Counted from the first letter of the stretch, positions 10,460-24,055 are shown. The stretch is DNA of 64,000 bases from Austropuccinia psidii (GCA_023105745.1 JALGQZ010000014.1:2699888-2763887); one strand, 5' to 3'. Notes: generated by a model from the sequence alone, not told the origin. Translations and numbers: made by a program.

Positions 10460-13400
10460 GCTCTTAACCAGATATATTTCTACAATTAAAATTATTTCCA
10501 TTTCATTTTATAAATATTAGTGCTCTCACTTGTAAAGTGATTCAATTCACTTTTACAATTATTATACTGTTGAAGCTAAAAATACCAACAGTATTCCATT
10601 AGCAAAACTTAGTTAAGAATCTATCAATTGAATTTAATAGTATTTCCACTCTTTTTGATTTATCAAATTATTAGTATTTTATACTGGAAGCCAATAAAGA
10701 GGCCTCCGATAAATCAAGTAATCAACATCCCTCCTTAATACTTATATTTTAGAAGCAAGATCAAAATTTATTACAGAAATTGAAACGAATGAAGAGAATG
10801 AAGAAAAAATACAGGTTTTTTTAATGAAGTATATGAAATGGGCTGCCTTTCAAAATAAAGATTTTTTTACCTCTCCATATATACTGAAAGAAAAAAAACT
10901 GAAAAGTCTCCCACAAATGAATTTTAAACAGCTATTTTGTATAATATATGGAAAATATTTTTCTTTGTTATCTCTAAATTTCTATAAGAAGTTATCCTGA
11001 AGAGCTCAAAAATATCAAATGAAGTTTGTGAACTACTTTCTTGTGTGAAATAAAATTAGCTAGTGCTTTGAGGGGGAATTAATTGGTAAGTATGTCTTTA
11101 AATTCATATTTTGCTAATATCCACATGTTCCTTACTCCTGGGATTCCTTTAAAAATAACACTCAAAATTAAGGCTAAAGAGAACTAAAAAATGAAAAAGT
11201 TTGTGGATTTGTCAAATGGAGAAGAATTCTCAATAATCTTCCTTGGACATATCAACAGTACTATAGTAAAATATTTATGTCAAAGCCACCATGAGTAAGA
11301 TTCTGGAAGGGGTAGAAGGTCCAACCCAGGTACAACCTTCCTCTAACCTGTATCTCAAACTTTTTTCTAGCTTTTAAATTTTTTTGGAGAAAATTTAAGA
11401 CACATCTTTGAAAATTCAGCATTTTACTCAACCAAAATAGAATATTATGTATTTACCATGATTCTTATTTTTTTTCTGATCAATAAAATATACACTAATA
11501 GCTGATACAATAAAATAATGAATAAAGTATATTTACAGCACAGAAAGAGAATTATTTCTGGAAAATGTGCAAAGAACTTTAATGGGAACTCCTTGGCCTC
11601 TCCTACTTGAAATAATTGACCCACTTCCAATGTTCTAACCATTACCAAAGACATAACTGCAACCAATTTTTAGGCAAAACTCAATTTCTTAAAACTAAGT
11701 TATACAAAAACAACGCGTTTTTTAGCTGAATAATACACCAAATAGTGTGTTTTCCATTTTCTCAATTACCTGAAACACCTTGGTTTGGAGATATTCTTTT
11801 CCAAGCGCTTTTGGAGCCGAACACTTAGCTATTAATTTACATAAATAAGAAGTTATTTTTTATCAAATTGTTCTACTATTGTATTGGTTATCAAAAATAT
11901 TCATTTTGAAGTAATATTTTTTATATATCAAATAAATTCTCATATATTGTTAAGCTTCTTTCCACTAAAAGAAATATATTCTTAATTTTTTTTTCAGGTT
12001 TAAAATTCTTGAATTAAAGAAATCTTGATTCTATGAGAATTGAATTGATTATTTTTCTACTTGTAAGATGTGGTTTAGAATAACTCAATGTTATTCACAC
12101 TTAATCCAGTTTTAAAGTTTCCATATTGTGTTTTTATCTCCTTCATATTTCAGCTAATTTATGTATCTCTGTTAATTTGTATTTCTACTTTTCAATTTTC
12201 TTTACTAATCAAAACCTTATCAATTTTAAGAGAAATTAAAAAACAACAACTCAATATCATTTTCAAGAGCTATTTTGGTCCGAAAAAAAATGAATAAATA
12301 AAATATATTTTTCAAGTTATAATTTGTTTCAATTTTAATTTTTTAAGGTATTTGAAAAGCTTCATTTTTTGTTAAATATCTCTTAAATTTTGTTTTCTTA
12401 TTTTATTTATTTTTTTGTATTTTTTTATTTCTGCTAGCTTTTTTTGATTTTTTTATATCTTCCTTCAATTTTTGTGATTATCTTCTCATCTTTTTTACTT
12501 ATTTCTTTTAATATGTTCTTTTTGTGATTTTATTTTAAATCCATTCCTTTTGATTAATTCTTATTGATTGTTTCTATTCTTTTATTTTATTTAATTAGGG
12601 TGTGGAAACTATGGATTAAGTTTATTAAATATTCCACTGTATATGTAACTATCTGGTAGAAATGAAACTATTGCAAGAAATATAAAGTGGAATAAGTGTA
12701 ATAAATTCGTTCCAGAGTTTCTATAACCCACCAAAAAAAAGAAAATAATTAGAAAATATAAACAATGAAAAAAATATCAACCAAAGGTAAATTTAAATAC
12801 AAAATAAAAATCAAATACAAGAGCCAAACAATCAAAAAAACTCAAAATTGTCAAAAACATTGAAAATTCAAGAAATATAATAATAAGACTTTAAAGCTCA
12901 AAAGCAATAGAGGAAAATATATAAAATATTGAAAAACAAAGGAATAAAGCCACAAAAAAAAGATTAAGAATTTAAAACAGAAATAATCAAAAGAATATGG
13001 AACTTGAAATAACACAAATAAGCAAAAAAAATGTTTTAAAAATAATAAAAAATTATAAAAAACTTAAATGATTGGAAAATATGGAAATTAATTCACACAG
13101 AATAATATAAATTGGAATTAATATATCACTAAAATAAAGCTGGTAAAAAACACCAAAAAAGAATACAAAAGAATTTCAATTTGGCACTTGGTGAATTTTT
13201 AAAAAAAAACATTCAAGTGTAATGATCTATTTTGATAAAGAGATATTTGACTAAATATTAATATGAAATTTGATAGTTGTATCTCAAAATCAGTAAAACA
13301 TGTTTCATAGATATCAAAGTAAAACTTTACTATGCTTGTAACAATTATTGATAAGATAATAAGAAGTATTTATTGATGAAAACTCAGTCCATTTAATTTT

Positions 13401-14053
13401 TAAGCCCTTTGAGCTCATACCCATAAATGTACTATTAGCTATTTTATAATTATAGTGTGGATATGAAAAATGAATGATTATATATTTTCATATTAAATTT
13501 GTTTCTAGCTTGACTCCAACAAGGGTCCAACCTAGCCAATGTAGGTGAGTTGGATGAAGTTTTCAAAAGACTTTTGAAGAAGGTAAAATGAGTTTAATTC
13601 AGGGCTCCAAGAAAAACACAAATGAACAAAAAGAGGTCCATAGATGTCAATTTTCAAATAACCACCTCTGAATGCAGAAATATTTTTTCCAAATGAATAT
13701 AATTGTAGACCACTTAGTTCTGCATTGAACATATTCTCAGGAATTACTTAAGGAAGATCTAATTCTCATTAGCTCATAAAGCTGAATCATTCACAATAGA
13801 TGCTTTTATCATTACAAACAATTTATATCAGATTGAAGATTATTAAAGATAGACATTTATTAAAATATCACCTTTAAAGAGTTGGAAATATAATTAACTT
13901 TAAAAGTTTTCTCTGTAAATGGTATCCAAATACATGAAACTAGGAAGTCTAATAGTGAAAATTTGATAATTAATTCCTCTATGAGGAGTAATAGAGAATG
14001 AGTTTACAAATTAAATTGAGCTGAAGTCGAGTTTTTATCAGTTAATAAAAAAA
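10460..14053. other. AT-rich intergenic stretch, nothing recognisable
   Basis: No domain or transposon terminus was recognised. From about 12000 to 12620 the plus strand is T-rich, and from about 12720 to 13210 it is A-rich, an abrupt strand-composition switch. Short open frames at 11445-11666, 12088-12297 and 13532-13732 show no known motif. Confidence 0.55.
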
Positions 14054-14083
14054 GGGTGTTGGTAAACACACGTAAGCCATTAC
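14054..14083 (+). repeat. MULE left terminal inverted repeat
   Basis: Complementary to 18355-18380 with one or two mismatches near the terminus. Confidence 0.8.
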
Positions 14084-14304
14084 GTGTTTTTACTAAAAAC
14101 TTATGTGTTTTTACCAATTTATGGTAAAAACATGTAAGTGACCTTATTTTTCAAAAAAATTCCTTGGGCTCAGTTTTGAGGCTTTTTTTAATTTTTTTTG
14201 CCATATTTTTCCCGACTTGGCATGTCAATAAGCAAAATTTTTTTAAATTTTTTTTTTGCCAATATGCCAAAATGGCATATTTTTTGCAAAAATTCATTTA
14301 AAAT

Positions 14305-14675
14305 CTTCCCACTTATGAATTTCATTCATTTTTTTATAATGAAGGGTTCAATGTGAAGAATAAAGCACCAGAATCCCATAATTTTGGGAATTTTTTTGGG
14401 TGGGACAAGTGAAGGCGCAAAAAGGTTTTTTTTTCAAATGTTTTTTCCCATCATTGTAATATGCCTATTTTTAAAAAGTGAATTTAATAACTTCCCACTT
14501 ATGAATTTCCTTCATTTTTTTTTAAATTAAAGGGTTCAATATGGGCAAGAAAGAACCAGAAGCTCATGAATTGGGAAAGTTTTTTCGGTGGGACAACAAG
14601 TGAAGGCGCAATGAGTGTTTTTTTTGAACTGTTTTTTTTCTTGTGTGTAATATGACTATTTTCAAGTACAAAAGC
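14305..14675. repeat. Two-copy tandem duplication of about 186 bp inside the MULE
   Basis: Units start at 14305 and 14491 with CTTCCCACTTATGAATTTC. Both continue through AAGGGTTCAAT, CATAA/CATGAATT, GGTGGGAC and AAGTGAAGGCGCAA, and end near TGTAATATG. The units differ at many positions, so the duplication is not recent. It lies downstream of the coding region. Confidence 0.8.
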
Positions 14676-17600
14676 TCCACATGTTTGATAAAAAAGGAGA
14701 CTGAGGTGGGATTTAACCAATAAATATGACTGAGGAGGGGGATAATTGGCATAAACTGTATATACAAAAATCATTAAATAAGAATCAACCTCCAAAATAG
14801 TGGGATTTTTCTGAGAGGGGGGAGGAAGATTGGAAAAATACAACATTCTGTGTTTCTTAAATTTATCAGCCCACCCCAGGGCTTGTGTTTGGGCATGAAT
14901 CTCCCAGTTCACAGTAATGGGGGGGACTGGATAAACTTTAGAAATGATGATGTCCAAAGGAACAAAATGAGCACAACTATTCAAGAAGCAGATGAAAATG
15001 GGGGGATTATCATTTGGAGGACAGAAATAAGGGAAAAAAGAAAAAGATTGGGCTGTGGAGTAAAAGAAAACTGGTCTTTTATACTTATTTGCAATTGGAT
15101 CCCCCATGTCAGGCATGGACATCAACTTGCTTTTTGGAGCCTGGCCAACATCTTCATACCATTCAATTCTTTCCAAATAAGAGGATACTGAGGGAATTAA
15201 GGTGTTCATGGCTTCATAAAGTTCTTGATTTTGTTGAATTTCTTCAGCCAAGTCACCTCTGACATCAGCCCATTGATCTTGAGTCTTTTAAATGAAGTGG
15301 GATACTGTTCTGTAGCCACAATTTCCATCACCCTGGACATTGATGGCCTTGAAGGTGTATTTCAATATAAACTTGGCCAAGTCTTCTGAGCCAGTTATCT
15401 GATAAAATAAGTTCAAAAAAATGAATAAATATCAAAATAAACAACAGAAAACTACATTAAAAATAATCAGAAACTCACAAACAGCTTGGAGCATTCATCA
15501 CTCGTGTGATAATTGCTTTGACAATGCTCACAGGTCAGGTCAATTGCATCATAGATATTCAAACTGGTGGCAGGCTTGTGTGATTTTCTTTGTGAGGTTT
15601 TGCTTCCAATTGCCAATCCTCTGGACCTCCTAAGGGTTACTCCTGATTTATTTAATTCAGTTGCTGAGGGTAGTGAATCTGATGAACTGATGGATTTAGA
15701 TAATGAGTCCTCAGAGTCTTCAGAATCTTCAGATGAGTCCAATTCCATAATTGGAGAGGGGACATTTGACTGGGATCTTGACATTGTTGTACTGGTCACT
15801 TTTGAGGGGGGTCTTCCTCTTCTCTTGGATTGACTTTCAATAATTTCAAATCTTGAAGGTTCTCTTTTTTTTGATTTTTGTTTTTATTATTGGCTCCTTG
15901 GGGTCTTCCACGGATATTCTTGCATTCCAGAGGGTCTTCATAATATTGATCATCCTCTTGACTCCTGGTAACTTGATCAAATGGGACTTTTCCAGTCAAA
16001 ACATATTGAAAATATTGAAGTATTGGAGTGATTTCTGCCATTGGTCTTTGAAACAGGTCTTCCCCAATGTCTTCAAAGATTTTCTTGGCTTCACTCTTTC
16101 TTTCTTTTTCAACACTTTGATAATCAACTTGAAAACCAGCCTGAGAAGAATATGACAAATAAAATCAGTTAATAAAAAATTAAAAAACCCTCACAGGCAA
16201 ATTCAAATGCCATTGAGGATGGAAGTCTGATAATTCAAGCCTTTGGCGCTTGGCAAATGCTTTTTGGGTCTTATGTTTGCAAGGAATGCCTTTATAATTG
16301 TTGTATTTGTTGGTGCATTTTTCATTTGGAGGAAGTTTTGTTTTGAAATTTTCAAAGGCAATCTGAAGAGCATAATGAGACACCTTGCCATTGAGTGCGG
16401 AGATGTGTGGAGGAAAATTCTTTCCATGAACAATCATTTCTTTGGAGATTCTGTTGATTATTTCAATAAATTGTTTTCTGAATGCCATGTGGAGAGCCCT
16501 GATTACCTCCAGGATAGTACCAGTGGACTTTTGGAGCAAAAGTTTAACCATGGCATGGGCACCTTCAACTCTGGAGGTGGAGCCCACACCCAGGTGGCAA
16601 TGGTGGTTGGTCCAGGCTGGCACATAATACTCCTTTAGAGGAAGCCATGTCTTTTCCAAAGATTGCAGGACTTCAGGACTTTTGACTTGCTTTTGAAGCT
16701 TCTTCCAATTGTCTTTGAAAGACTTTTCAGTGGATGAATACATAACCTGAGAAATGAATCCCAAAGTCATTAATGAAAACAATAATAAGAAGAAAAGTCA
16801 AATAACGTGAAGAAGTATATTACTTGATTACAAAGGCCCATAAAATTTTCAAAATCAGTTCCATGACCAATTTTCTTCATGAAATGAGAAGCTACATCCT
16901 TGTTGATGTGCCAAATGAATAGCATGACTTTGGAGTCTGGGAAGAGATTCTTAATACACTTTCTCAAGGCCAGATCCCTGTCAATAGCAATAACTGGAGG
17001 GGGAACAAGATTGGTGTTGTTGAGGACCTTTTCTATGTATTGATTTAATGCCCAAGTATATGAAGGTTCATTTTCATTATTCATCAAACAAAAAGCCCCA
17101 GAAAAGGTCTTATTGGTTGAGCTGAATCCAACAATATGAAAAAGGGGCATTTTGTACTTATTGGTTTTATAAGTACAATCCATAAGAATGACATGGGGAA
17201 AGGCATGAAGATGTTTTATGGCCAGGGAGTGAGTAAAAAACAAGGAGGTAATGTGTCCCTCAGAATCCCTTGCAGAGGACCAAAAAAACTTTCTTCTTTG
17301 AGAGTGTCAATAAGAGCATCAATGGGCCTTCTGCCTTGCAGTTTGTATTTCTTGAGTTTCTTGACTTGGTTGTAAATGTCTTGAAGGATTACAGGCCAGT
17401 CAGACTCCCTCTGGATGCATAATTGGGCCTGAATTTACCTTGGCAAGAGCAGTGATTCAGACATTTGAGAAATTTGGGATGTTTCTTGCTCATTGAATTT
17501 CCTGAAAGCAGGATGTGCCATGATATTTTAAGTGGCATCATGGCTATGTTCAGGATTTTTGACTTTAAGAGTCCAAGTGGTACTCTTGGCATATTTCCTG

Positions 17601-17827
17601 GCTTAAAGTCTAAAAGGACAGTCAAGCTTTCTTGAGGTGACTGTTTTGGAGGGGATTTTGTTGGGATTTGGGGTGCCAGACCTGTCACAACATATTTAAA
17701 TTTGGTTGTGGGTCATATTGGACCTCAAGGTGGACACAGAATACCCCTGAGCCCTGGCAACATTATGCACATGCTGCCAAAGAAGCTCAAGGGTCTGAAA
17801 TTCACCTTCAGTGGGGGATTGAAGCAT
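14499..17827 (-). pseudogene. MULE transposase with FAR1-like zinc finger, zinc knuckle and OTU protease domain (decayed)
   Basis: The likely start is ATG at 17827-17825 (MLQSPTEGEFQTLELL). A FAR1-like DNA-binding region follows: ICCDRSGT, LDCPFRL and a His-x-His in NPEHSHDAT. The MULE DDE core has Asp in VILMDCTYKTN (17180-17178), Asp in IAIDRDLALRK (16982-16980), WHINKDV, and Glu in STSRVEGAHAM (16566-16564). GT-AG introns lie at 16747-16823, 16141-16194 and 15399-15478. A zinc knuckle CEHCQSNYHTSDEC follows an acidic Ser-rich stretch. The last exons encode an OTU-type cysteine protease: GDGNCGYR, then MPDMGDPIANKY, FTFLP-like SFSFFPYF, and NSCAHFVPL with the catalytic His. Stops (in FAR1, at HFI*KTQDQW) and frameshifts (T run near 17295, C run near 15805) inactivate it. 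Confidence 0.85.
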
Positions 17828-18354
17828 TTTTTAATGAAAAATATGTATAAAAGTGAAAAAAACGGGGGAATTGGGGGATTTGGAATGGGGTAAGAACCTT
17901 TCAAAATGTGAAAAAGAGGTGAAAAAAGGTGTGAAAAATGAACAGAAGTGGTTAAGAGTGAAAGAAAGTGGTTTAAATGTGGGATTAATAGATGAGGGAA
18001 GGTAAAAAATTGAAAATTGAGAGGCTTGAAAGCAGGTTGTTGTGGTGGAAAATGCAGTCTTTGGGGGAAAAAAAGAAAAAAAGTGTGAAAAGCTTTGCAA
18101 AATGGCTTTGGTAATGCTGTTTTTCCAAAAAAAACAATGGTTTGGGGTGGGGATAATGTGGATTATTGGGGTGTTTGGGCTTGTTTTTTTTTTGGGGGGG
18201 GGCTGGGCAAAAAAAATCTGAAACAATTTGTAGTTAGAGAGGTTTTGTGGGGCAAAAACCTCTTTTGGGCATGTTTTGGCCCAATACAGGCCCAATTGTG
18301 TTTCATTTTTAATTAAAAATGGGCCCAGGGCACCCCTTATGTGATTTTACCAAT

Positions 18355-18380
18355 TTGCTTACGTGTTTTTACCAACACCC
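18355..18380 (-). repeat. MULE right terminal inverted repeat
   Basis: Ends TTACCAACACCC on the plus strand, the reverse complement of the left terminus. Confidence 0.8.
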
Positions 18381-21300
18381 TAAAAGAAATAAAGAATTGC
18401 AAGGAATCATTACCATAAAATTATCTTGAATGTTTTTGCTATTGAGTAACCAAAAATTCAAAATGGAAAATTCCTACCAAATGATAATTAAAATTTTGAA
18501 TTTTTAGAGACAAGATTGATTTTTGAAAAATTGAAAAATTTGAAAGGAAAATTTTCAGTTTCAACTCTGTCATTTTTAGACAATATTGATAGGAATAATT
18601 ATTGAATAAATAAAGAGAATAGTAAGATAGTTTTGCAATATTTATAGCTTATATAGATATGGACTTCATTCATACCTTATGAAATAATATTAAGTTAAAA
18701 TCTAGAAATCATTCTACTTTTTAGATGTAGGTAGAAATAGATATAAATTTAGTTTGTAAATTTGGAATAAAATGGCTATCTTTATCAATTACTCAAAAAA
18801 TGAACATGATATATGAAATTGAAATATTTTATTCAAATTCCCTCTTCAAAGGATTAAGAGCTTGTGTAATATATTTTATAGGAATTAGTAATTATATTAA
18901 GATTTATAAATCTTTAAGTTAGTATTTTGGAATATATTTTCAATTTTTCAAGTGCTAGGGGAAAAAAATTAATCAAATTTTTCCACCTATAAGCCAAGCT
19001 TGGAGCTTATTGATACTTTCAAAGACCTGGGAGGTTAGGTATCCAATGGATAGTATTTCAGACCTTTCAGGTTTATGAAAGATATTTTATCTCAGAAATA
19101 TTTCAAATTGAGTATTGAAGATAGACTTGTTTAAAGAGCTTAGTTGTAATTCAGTTCTAATTAACTGTAAATATCTCTTTATCACCCTGGAGGGCTTTTA
19201 AAAAGAGGAATTGTGAATAATTATTTTGATAGAGCTTCCTGTATCAGAGGGAAAGTTTTCAAATTGAATATATCATGATCTCAGAAAAATGATAATTTTT
19301 GGTTTTAATCTTATTATTAAGATCTTTATAACCTGCTAAAACTTTATAAAATTGATTGAATTGACATAGTGGCACATTGAATTTTTTGAAAAGTGTTCAA
19401 TTTATTTTATTACAGCTTGAATCCCAATACAAATTTTGAAGTGAATTAATTTTTTCAAAAAATGTTTGAGATAAATTAATATATTCATGAACTGAAAATA
19501 ATAGTAAGATTTCATAAAATCTTTTCAATGTAGTTAAGTAACAATAATTAAAAAAAAATTGAATTGAAGAATAAGCTGTGAATTCATTTTGGAAGTATTT
19601 CTTAAAATAATGAATTCTATTTCAAAAAAACCTGCAATAACTTGATATTGATAGCAAGAAAGAACATTTTCCATGAAAATATTACTTTCCTAAGTCTATA
19701 TTTAAGCCTATCAACACATTCAAAATGGATTCCTGAGCTCTTACATCAGGTAGAGACTAGTGAAAACTTTGATTCCACATAGGGATGTAGCTTATATGAA
19801 GAAGTAGGATACATGAATGTAAAAGTGATGGTAAAAACTCTCAATTTGATGAAGGAGAAGGAATTTATTCTCATTTTTTTATTTGGCAGAAATAATAGAA
19901 GATTATATATTTTTTATTCAAAAGGGAAAAAAATTAAGGAGCTGAGCCAGTTTCCATTTCCCCATGTAATTATTTTATAATGACTTCAGTTTTTTAATAA
20001 CATCCCTATTACAAGGGAAATGAGAATTTAAAATATATTCTTAAAAAGCAGTTTATTTTGATATTTCTGGGTATATTATTTGTTATAAAATGTAGTAAAA
20101 GCTTCTTATTTTACTCATAAGAGGGTTAAGGTTATTTATATTATTGTAAAAAGGTGTGAAAGTGAATTCTTTTGAGATTTGGGGAAAAGGTAGAATAATA
20201 TTTCCCCTTCATTTTCAAAAGATACATGAACTGCAGAGTTATGGGGAATAAAGAACTACAAAAAGTAAATTTGTGTCAAATTTTTTTTGGTGAAATTGTT
20301 TATTCTATCTGAAATTCAAAAAGAATTTATTTTTTCCAATTCTTAAATACTGAAGTGGTATATATTGATTTGTGTTAAAAGTCTTCAGATAGGATCAATA
20401 CAGGTTCCAGGAAAAAGTCATTATGAAAGATACACATCCTAGTTATTTGAAGAAAAATATAATCATGTAGATATTTTTGTAGTTGAATATATTAATATAT
20501 TCAAAAAGGATTACAAACAAAAGAAATAAATGAAAGGAAATATATTATAGGAGATGAAGAAAGAGGATGATTAAATTCTGAGGAATCAGGATACTTGGTT
20601 CATCTTGATTTGAACATTCTTGGTTTATTTCCCAAAGAATTTTGTGGAATAAAGGAGTATAGAAAAGTTACAGAAGCTACATAATTCAATTTATCTTATT
20701 TTGAGTATTTATCAATATCGCAAATCTGGCTTGGAATATGACCAAATAGTAGAAAGCTAGAGCCCAGTATAAATCATTTTGAAAGTCTTGTTGGACTTGG
20801 GTTGAGCCTGCTACCCCTGCCTCCAGGGGTAGCTTTTTTTATTGTTAGTATCTCTGTGAATGAAATAAAGACTTTTAGCTTCGTTTGAATAGGATATTTC
20901 TTTTAAATATATTGGATATTAATATTTTGAGATATGAGCTTAATCAGATTGATAACAGATTAAATCAAGATAATAGAGACTTAATAAGACTGATAATAAT
21001 CTTAAAATTCCTTTGTATACACTGGCTATATTCTGGCTGTAATTATCACTTTAATAATAATACAAATAGAAATGAAATTGGATTAATAATAAGACTAATT
21101 ATTAAATAATGTTTCATAGCTTCTAAATTTTTCAATAATACCAATATTTTAAGCAGTAATAATGAGATTTTAATGAATAAAAATCAAATATTCTTTTATA
21201 TATCGTTCTATTTCAGGGATGCCAGTTATTCTTCAAAATAAAAATTTCTTACATAATTGTTTGAAAAGTGAGAGAGAGAGAACCTTCATTTATAGATTTT

Positions 21301-23779
21301 GGTCACCTAATCGTGTCTTATGGATGTCTTGGCTGTATGGCTTTGTGAGAGATTTCTTCCAGTTTAAATATTTATACCAAGCTCATATGATACCTTTGAG
21401 ATGATTTGGCTAGTGTGATATTTTTGTTACCAGAGGAACCTAGATCATCTGTTTTAGTTTCTCTCATGGAGTTATTTTAAATGGGGAAAGCGGAGAAAAG
21501 GATTCACTTCCTTTTAATAATAGAAAATTATTGAGATTATTTAGCTGTTGATATATTCTCCTACCAACCAATACAGTTCATATATGTCATATTGGATATT
21601 TATCAATAAAGTGGAGGAAATGCAGTTTCTGGTGAGTGAAATGTCTTTTGGCTATATGTACTGAATTTGAGTTTGAAATGAGTTGGGGAAGGGGTTAGTT
21701 TCAATGTTTCTGTTTTAATTTACTAATTTTTGCTTACATAAATAGCCTTGAGGAAGCTCCTGTATTTTTCATTTTATGTTTGTCTTCTTCTTTATGGAGT
21801 GAGAATAAATATTTATGAGGAATGAAGAAATATGATATATTTTAACATTGGTAAGCCTGATTTCCTGTTTGAAAATGAATTTTGATTCTCCTGAATAGCC
21901 TTGAGTGACATATTTGAATTAAATTCAGGTGGGAAAAGTACAATTATGATGTCATTCTAAATCCAACCTTGCTTTATTGAGGATATTTCTTCAAAATATC
22001 AGAATTCTGTTATCCACTTCCTGCATTATTGAATCAATTTCATCTATTTGATATCAAGTAAAACTAAGAAACTGTATTTTGAGGCACCCTCATGATGTTT
22101 ATGGGATTCTATTTTTATTTGAAATAAATTGAAAGGTTTGTGATACAATAGGTTGATTATACTTCAGCCATAAGCAGTTGAGTGCCACAAATAATTTTCT
22201 TGCATATCAAAAACAGGTTTATTAAATATGAAAAATATTATTAATTGATTCCTTGTCATTTGGAATGAATTCTCCATCATGTGAAATAAATTTCCCATGA
22301 TATGAAATTTATTCTCTATACTATTTATATTGAGTTCAATTTTTTTGATATCAAATGAGCCAATAAATTCAAAGACCTACCAGTTTATTTCATATGTAAA
22401 TTTCAATACCTAAAAATACTTAGTTTGACTCAAAATAAATAAGGCTAATAATAATTGAGATCTCTTAGTTTATGTTTATAAAATAATGCAAGAAGTGCCA
22501 TAAATTTATAGTCTGATTATCATATTTAAGACATGAGACGTGGTACAGTGTTGAGCGAGATTAATATAAAGGAATACTTTCTTGAAGATCTTCATATACT
22601 AAGGTGGTTAATTTCTTGAGAATGTAGAGGAATTCTGCAATTCTGTACAGCTTTAATTAAGTTTCTGTTTATTGAAACCTTTTCTTGGGGTATATTTTAT
22701 TGTCTTAAAAATGTCCTGTATTTACAGATGTGTATTGTATGTTCTTATGTGAAAGTTGTAGCTGTAAGATGTAAGCTTATGGCTTTGATACCTGTATAAT
22801 TCAACTGAGATATTGAGTGAAATGTTGTAGATTTAAGACATGTCTTTGCATATGTAATGTATAATTATATCCAGATTTTTTAGTTAGAATCTCTCTTGGA
22901 GATCTATATTCTTGAGATATTGTGATTCAACTTATAAACCTGTTTTGGTTGATAGTTGTGCAAAAAATCACAAATTGAGTGTTTGAATCAATTTTCTTCA
23001 TTTATTTAAATAAGTACTTTTTTTTTGAGATAATTGAAAAAATTCTCCAGTCTTGTTTAAGATCCCCAAAATATCCTTGGATCTTCCCAAAATTTCAAAA
23101 ATAATATTTATATATCTTATGATAATACACCTTAGAAAGCTTGATTTTGGTGTTTGTCAGATTTGGCAAGCTCAGAAGTGATTATTTCATCCTTGTAAGC
23201 TGACACCATGCACAAGATCACATAGTTTTTTTGGAAGGATGTGCAGTTTTTGATCTTGAGGTCTTGAATGAGATTAAGGAATGCAGTAAAACCATTCAAG
23301 ATCACTTTTGGACCTGCATTGATACCTTTTCCCCCCAAACTCAATTCATTGAAAAAACAACTCATTTTATATCAATAATTCACCAAATAAAGCTATGGTT
23401 ATCATTTAACTCCAATTTTTGAGGCTAGATATTATTTCTCAAAATAATAGTTTATTTCCTAAAAATTAGAAAAAGGAAAACTGCTAAAATTTTGAACAAT
23501 TTAGTAAATAAAAGAGAATTTTAACTTCAAATAAAAAAATGTTTGTCATAATTTAATTCTGTTGTAGCAAGTATCTGTTTAAAACATTTGATAACTTTTT
23601 GTAGGCTTAGAAAGTCTATCTGTTATCTCCCAGCCCTTCAAAATGTGCTTCAATGGAGTAAAGTACTTGATTTTTTGGCTATTTCTGGGGCCTGAAAGAC
23701 ACCCCAAATAGCTGTATATATATTCTTATTATCTCTCAGTAGATCTCAAGTTAGCTCAAGAAATAATGATATTACTAAT
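18381..23779. other. AT-rich stretch without recognisable genes
   Basis: I recognise no coding domain or transposon end. A minus-strand open frame at 23132-23365 and a plus frame at 21219-21404 have no recognised motif. The only standout is the hairpin at 20810-20840. Confidence 0.5.
20810..20840 (+). other. GC-rich hairpin followed by T7
   Basis: GCTACCCCTG and CAGGGGTAGC form a perfect 10-bp stem with loop CCTC, immediately followed by seven T. About 30 bp further lies GAAATAAAG. It could be the 3' end of an RNA polymerase III transcript, or a stem in a 3' UTR. A bacterial-type terminator is not meaningful in this setting. The preceding 100 bases match no RNA I can name. Confidence 0.45.
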
Positions 23780-24055
23780 TTTCAGTCTGAGTCTATGATG
23801 GAGTGATAATAAGGATATTTACAAATGTAACTATGACTGTGACACAGATTTATAAGTTTAAAATTGTTTAAAAATAAAGTGTAAGGGATTTTCTGTAGAG
23901 GAATAGTGGTGGTGAGCACTATTGAAAGCCCTTGGTGCAGCTTTACTGGCTGGATTATTATAATCAAGACTACAACACTTACTATAAGAAGCATACCTGG
24001 GTATTTTGCAAGAGTATAAATGCTTTTGGAATCTGTACTATATAGGACGGGGATT
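23780..24055 (-). mobile_element. 3' LTR of element C, distal part
   Basis: TTTCAGTCTGAGTC corresponds to TGTCAGGCTGAGTC in the better copies. It is separated by element A from the rest of the LTR at 36129-37259. Confidence 0.8.

Larger units (their letters stand above)
14054..18380 (-). mobile_element. MULE (Mutator-like) DNA transposon with TIRs
   Basis: The left end reads GGGTGTTGGTAAACACACG and the right end, reversed, reads GGGTGTTGGTAAAAACACG followed by TAAGC as on the left, giving a terminal inverted repeat of about 24 bp. Further copies of the ACGTGTTTTTACC motif lie just inside the left end (14085-14140). The element is 4.3 kb and holds one minus-strand gene. Flanks are A-rich on both sides, so a 9-11 bp target duplication cannot be called with confidence. 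Confidence 0.85.

Noticed and set aside
14044..14053. MULE target-site duplication
   Set aside because: Both flanks are A-rich (ATAAAAAAA versus TAAAAGAAA), so a match would not be meaningful.
15853..16638. Plus-strand frames across the MULE
   Set aside because: Shadows of the minus-strand transposase exons, which carry all recognisable motifs.
17831..18295. Minus-strand 154-codon Phe/Pro/Ser-rich frame next to the MULE right end
   Set aside because: Low-complexity leader between TIR and transposase start, ending in a stop before the ATG at 17827; no domain.
20810..20840. Rho-independent bacterial terminator
   Set aside because: The window is fungal nuclear DNA; the hairpin is kept only as a possible RNA 3' end.
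23132..23365. Minus-strand 77-codon frame
   Set aside because: No recognised motif, no neighbouring exon found.
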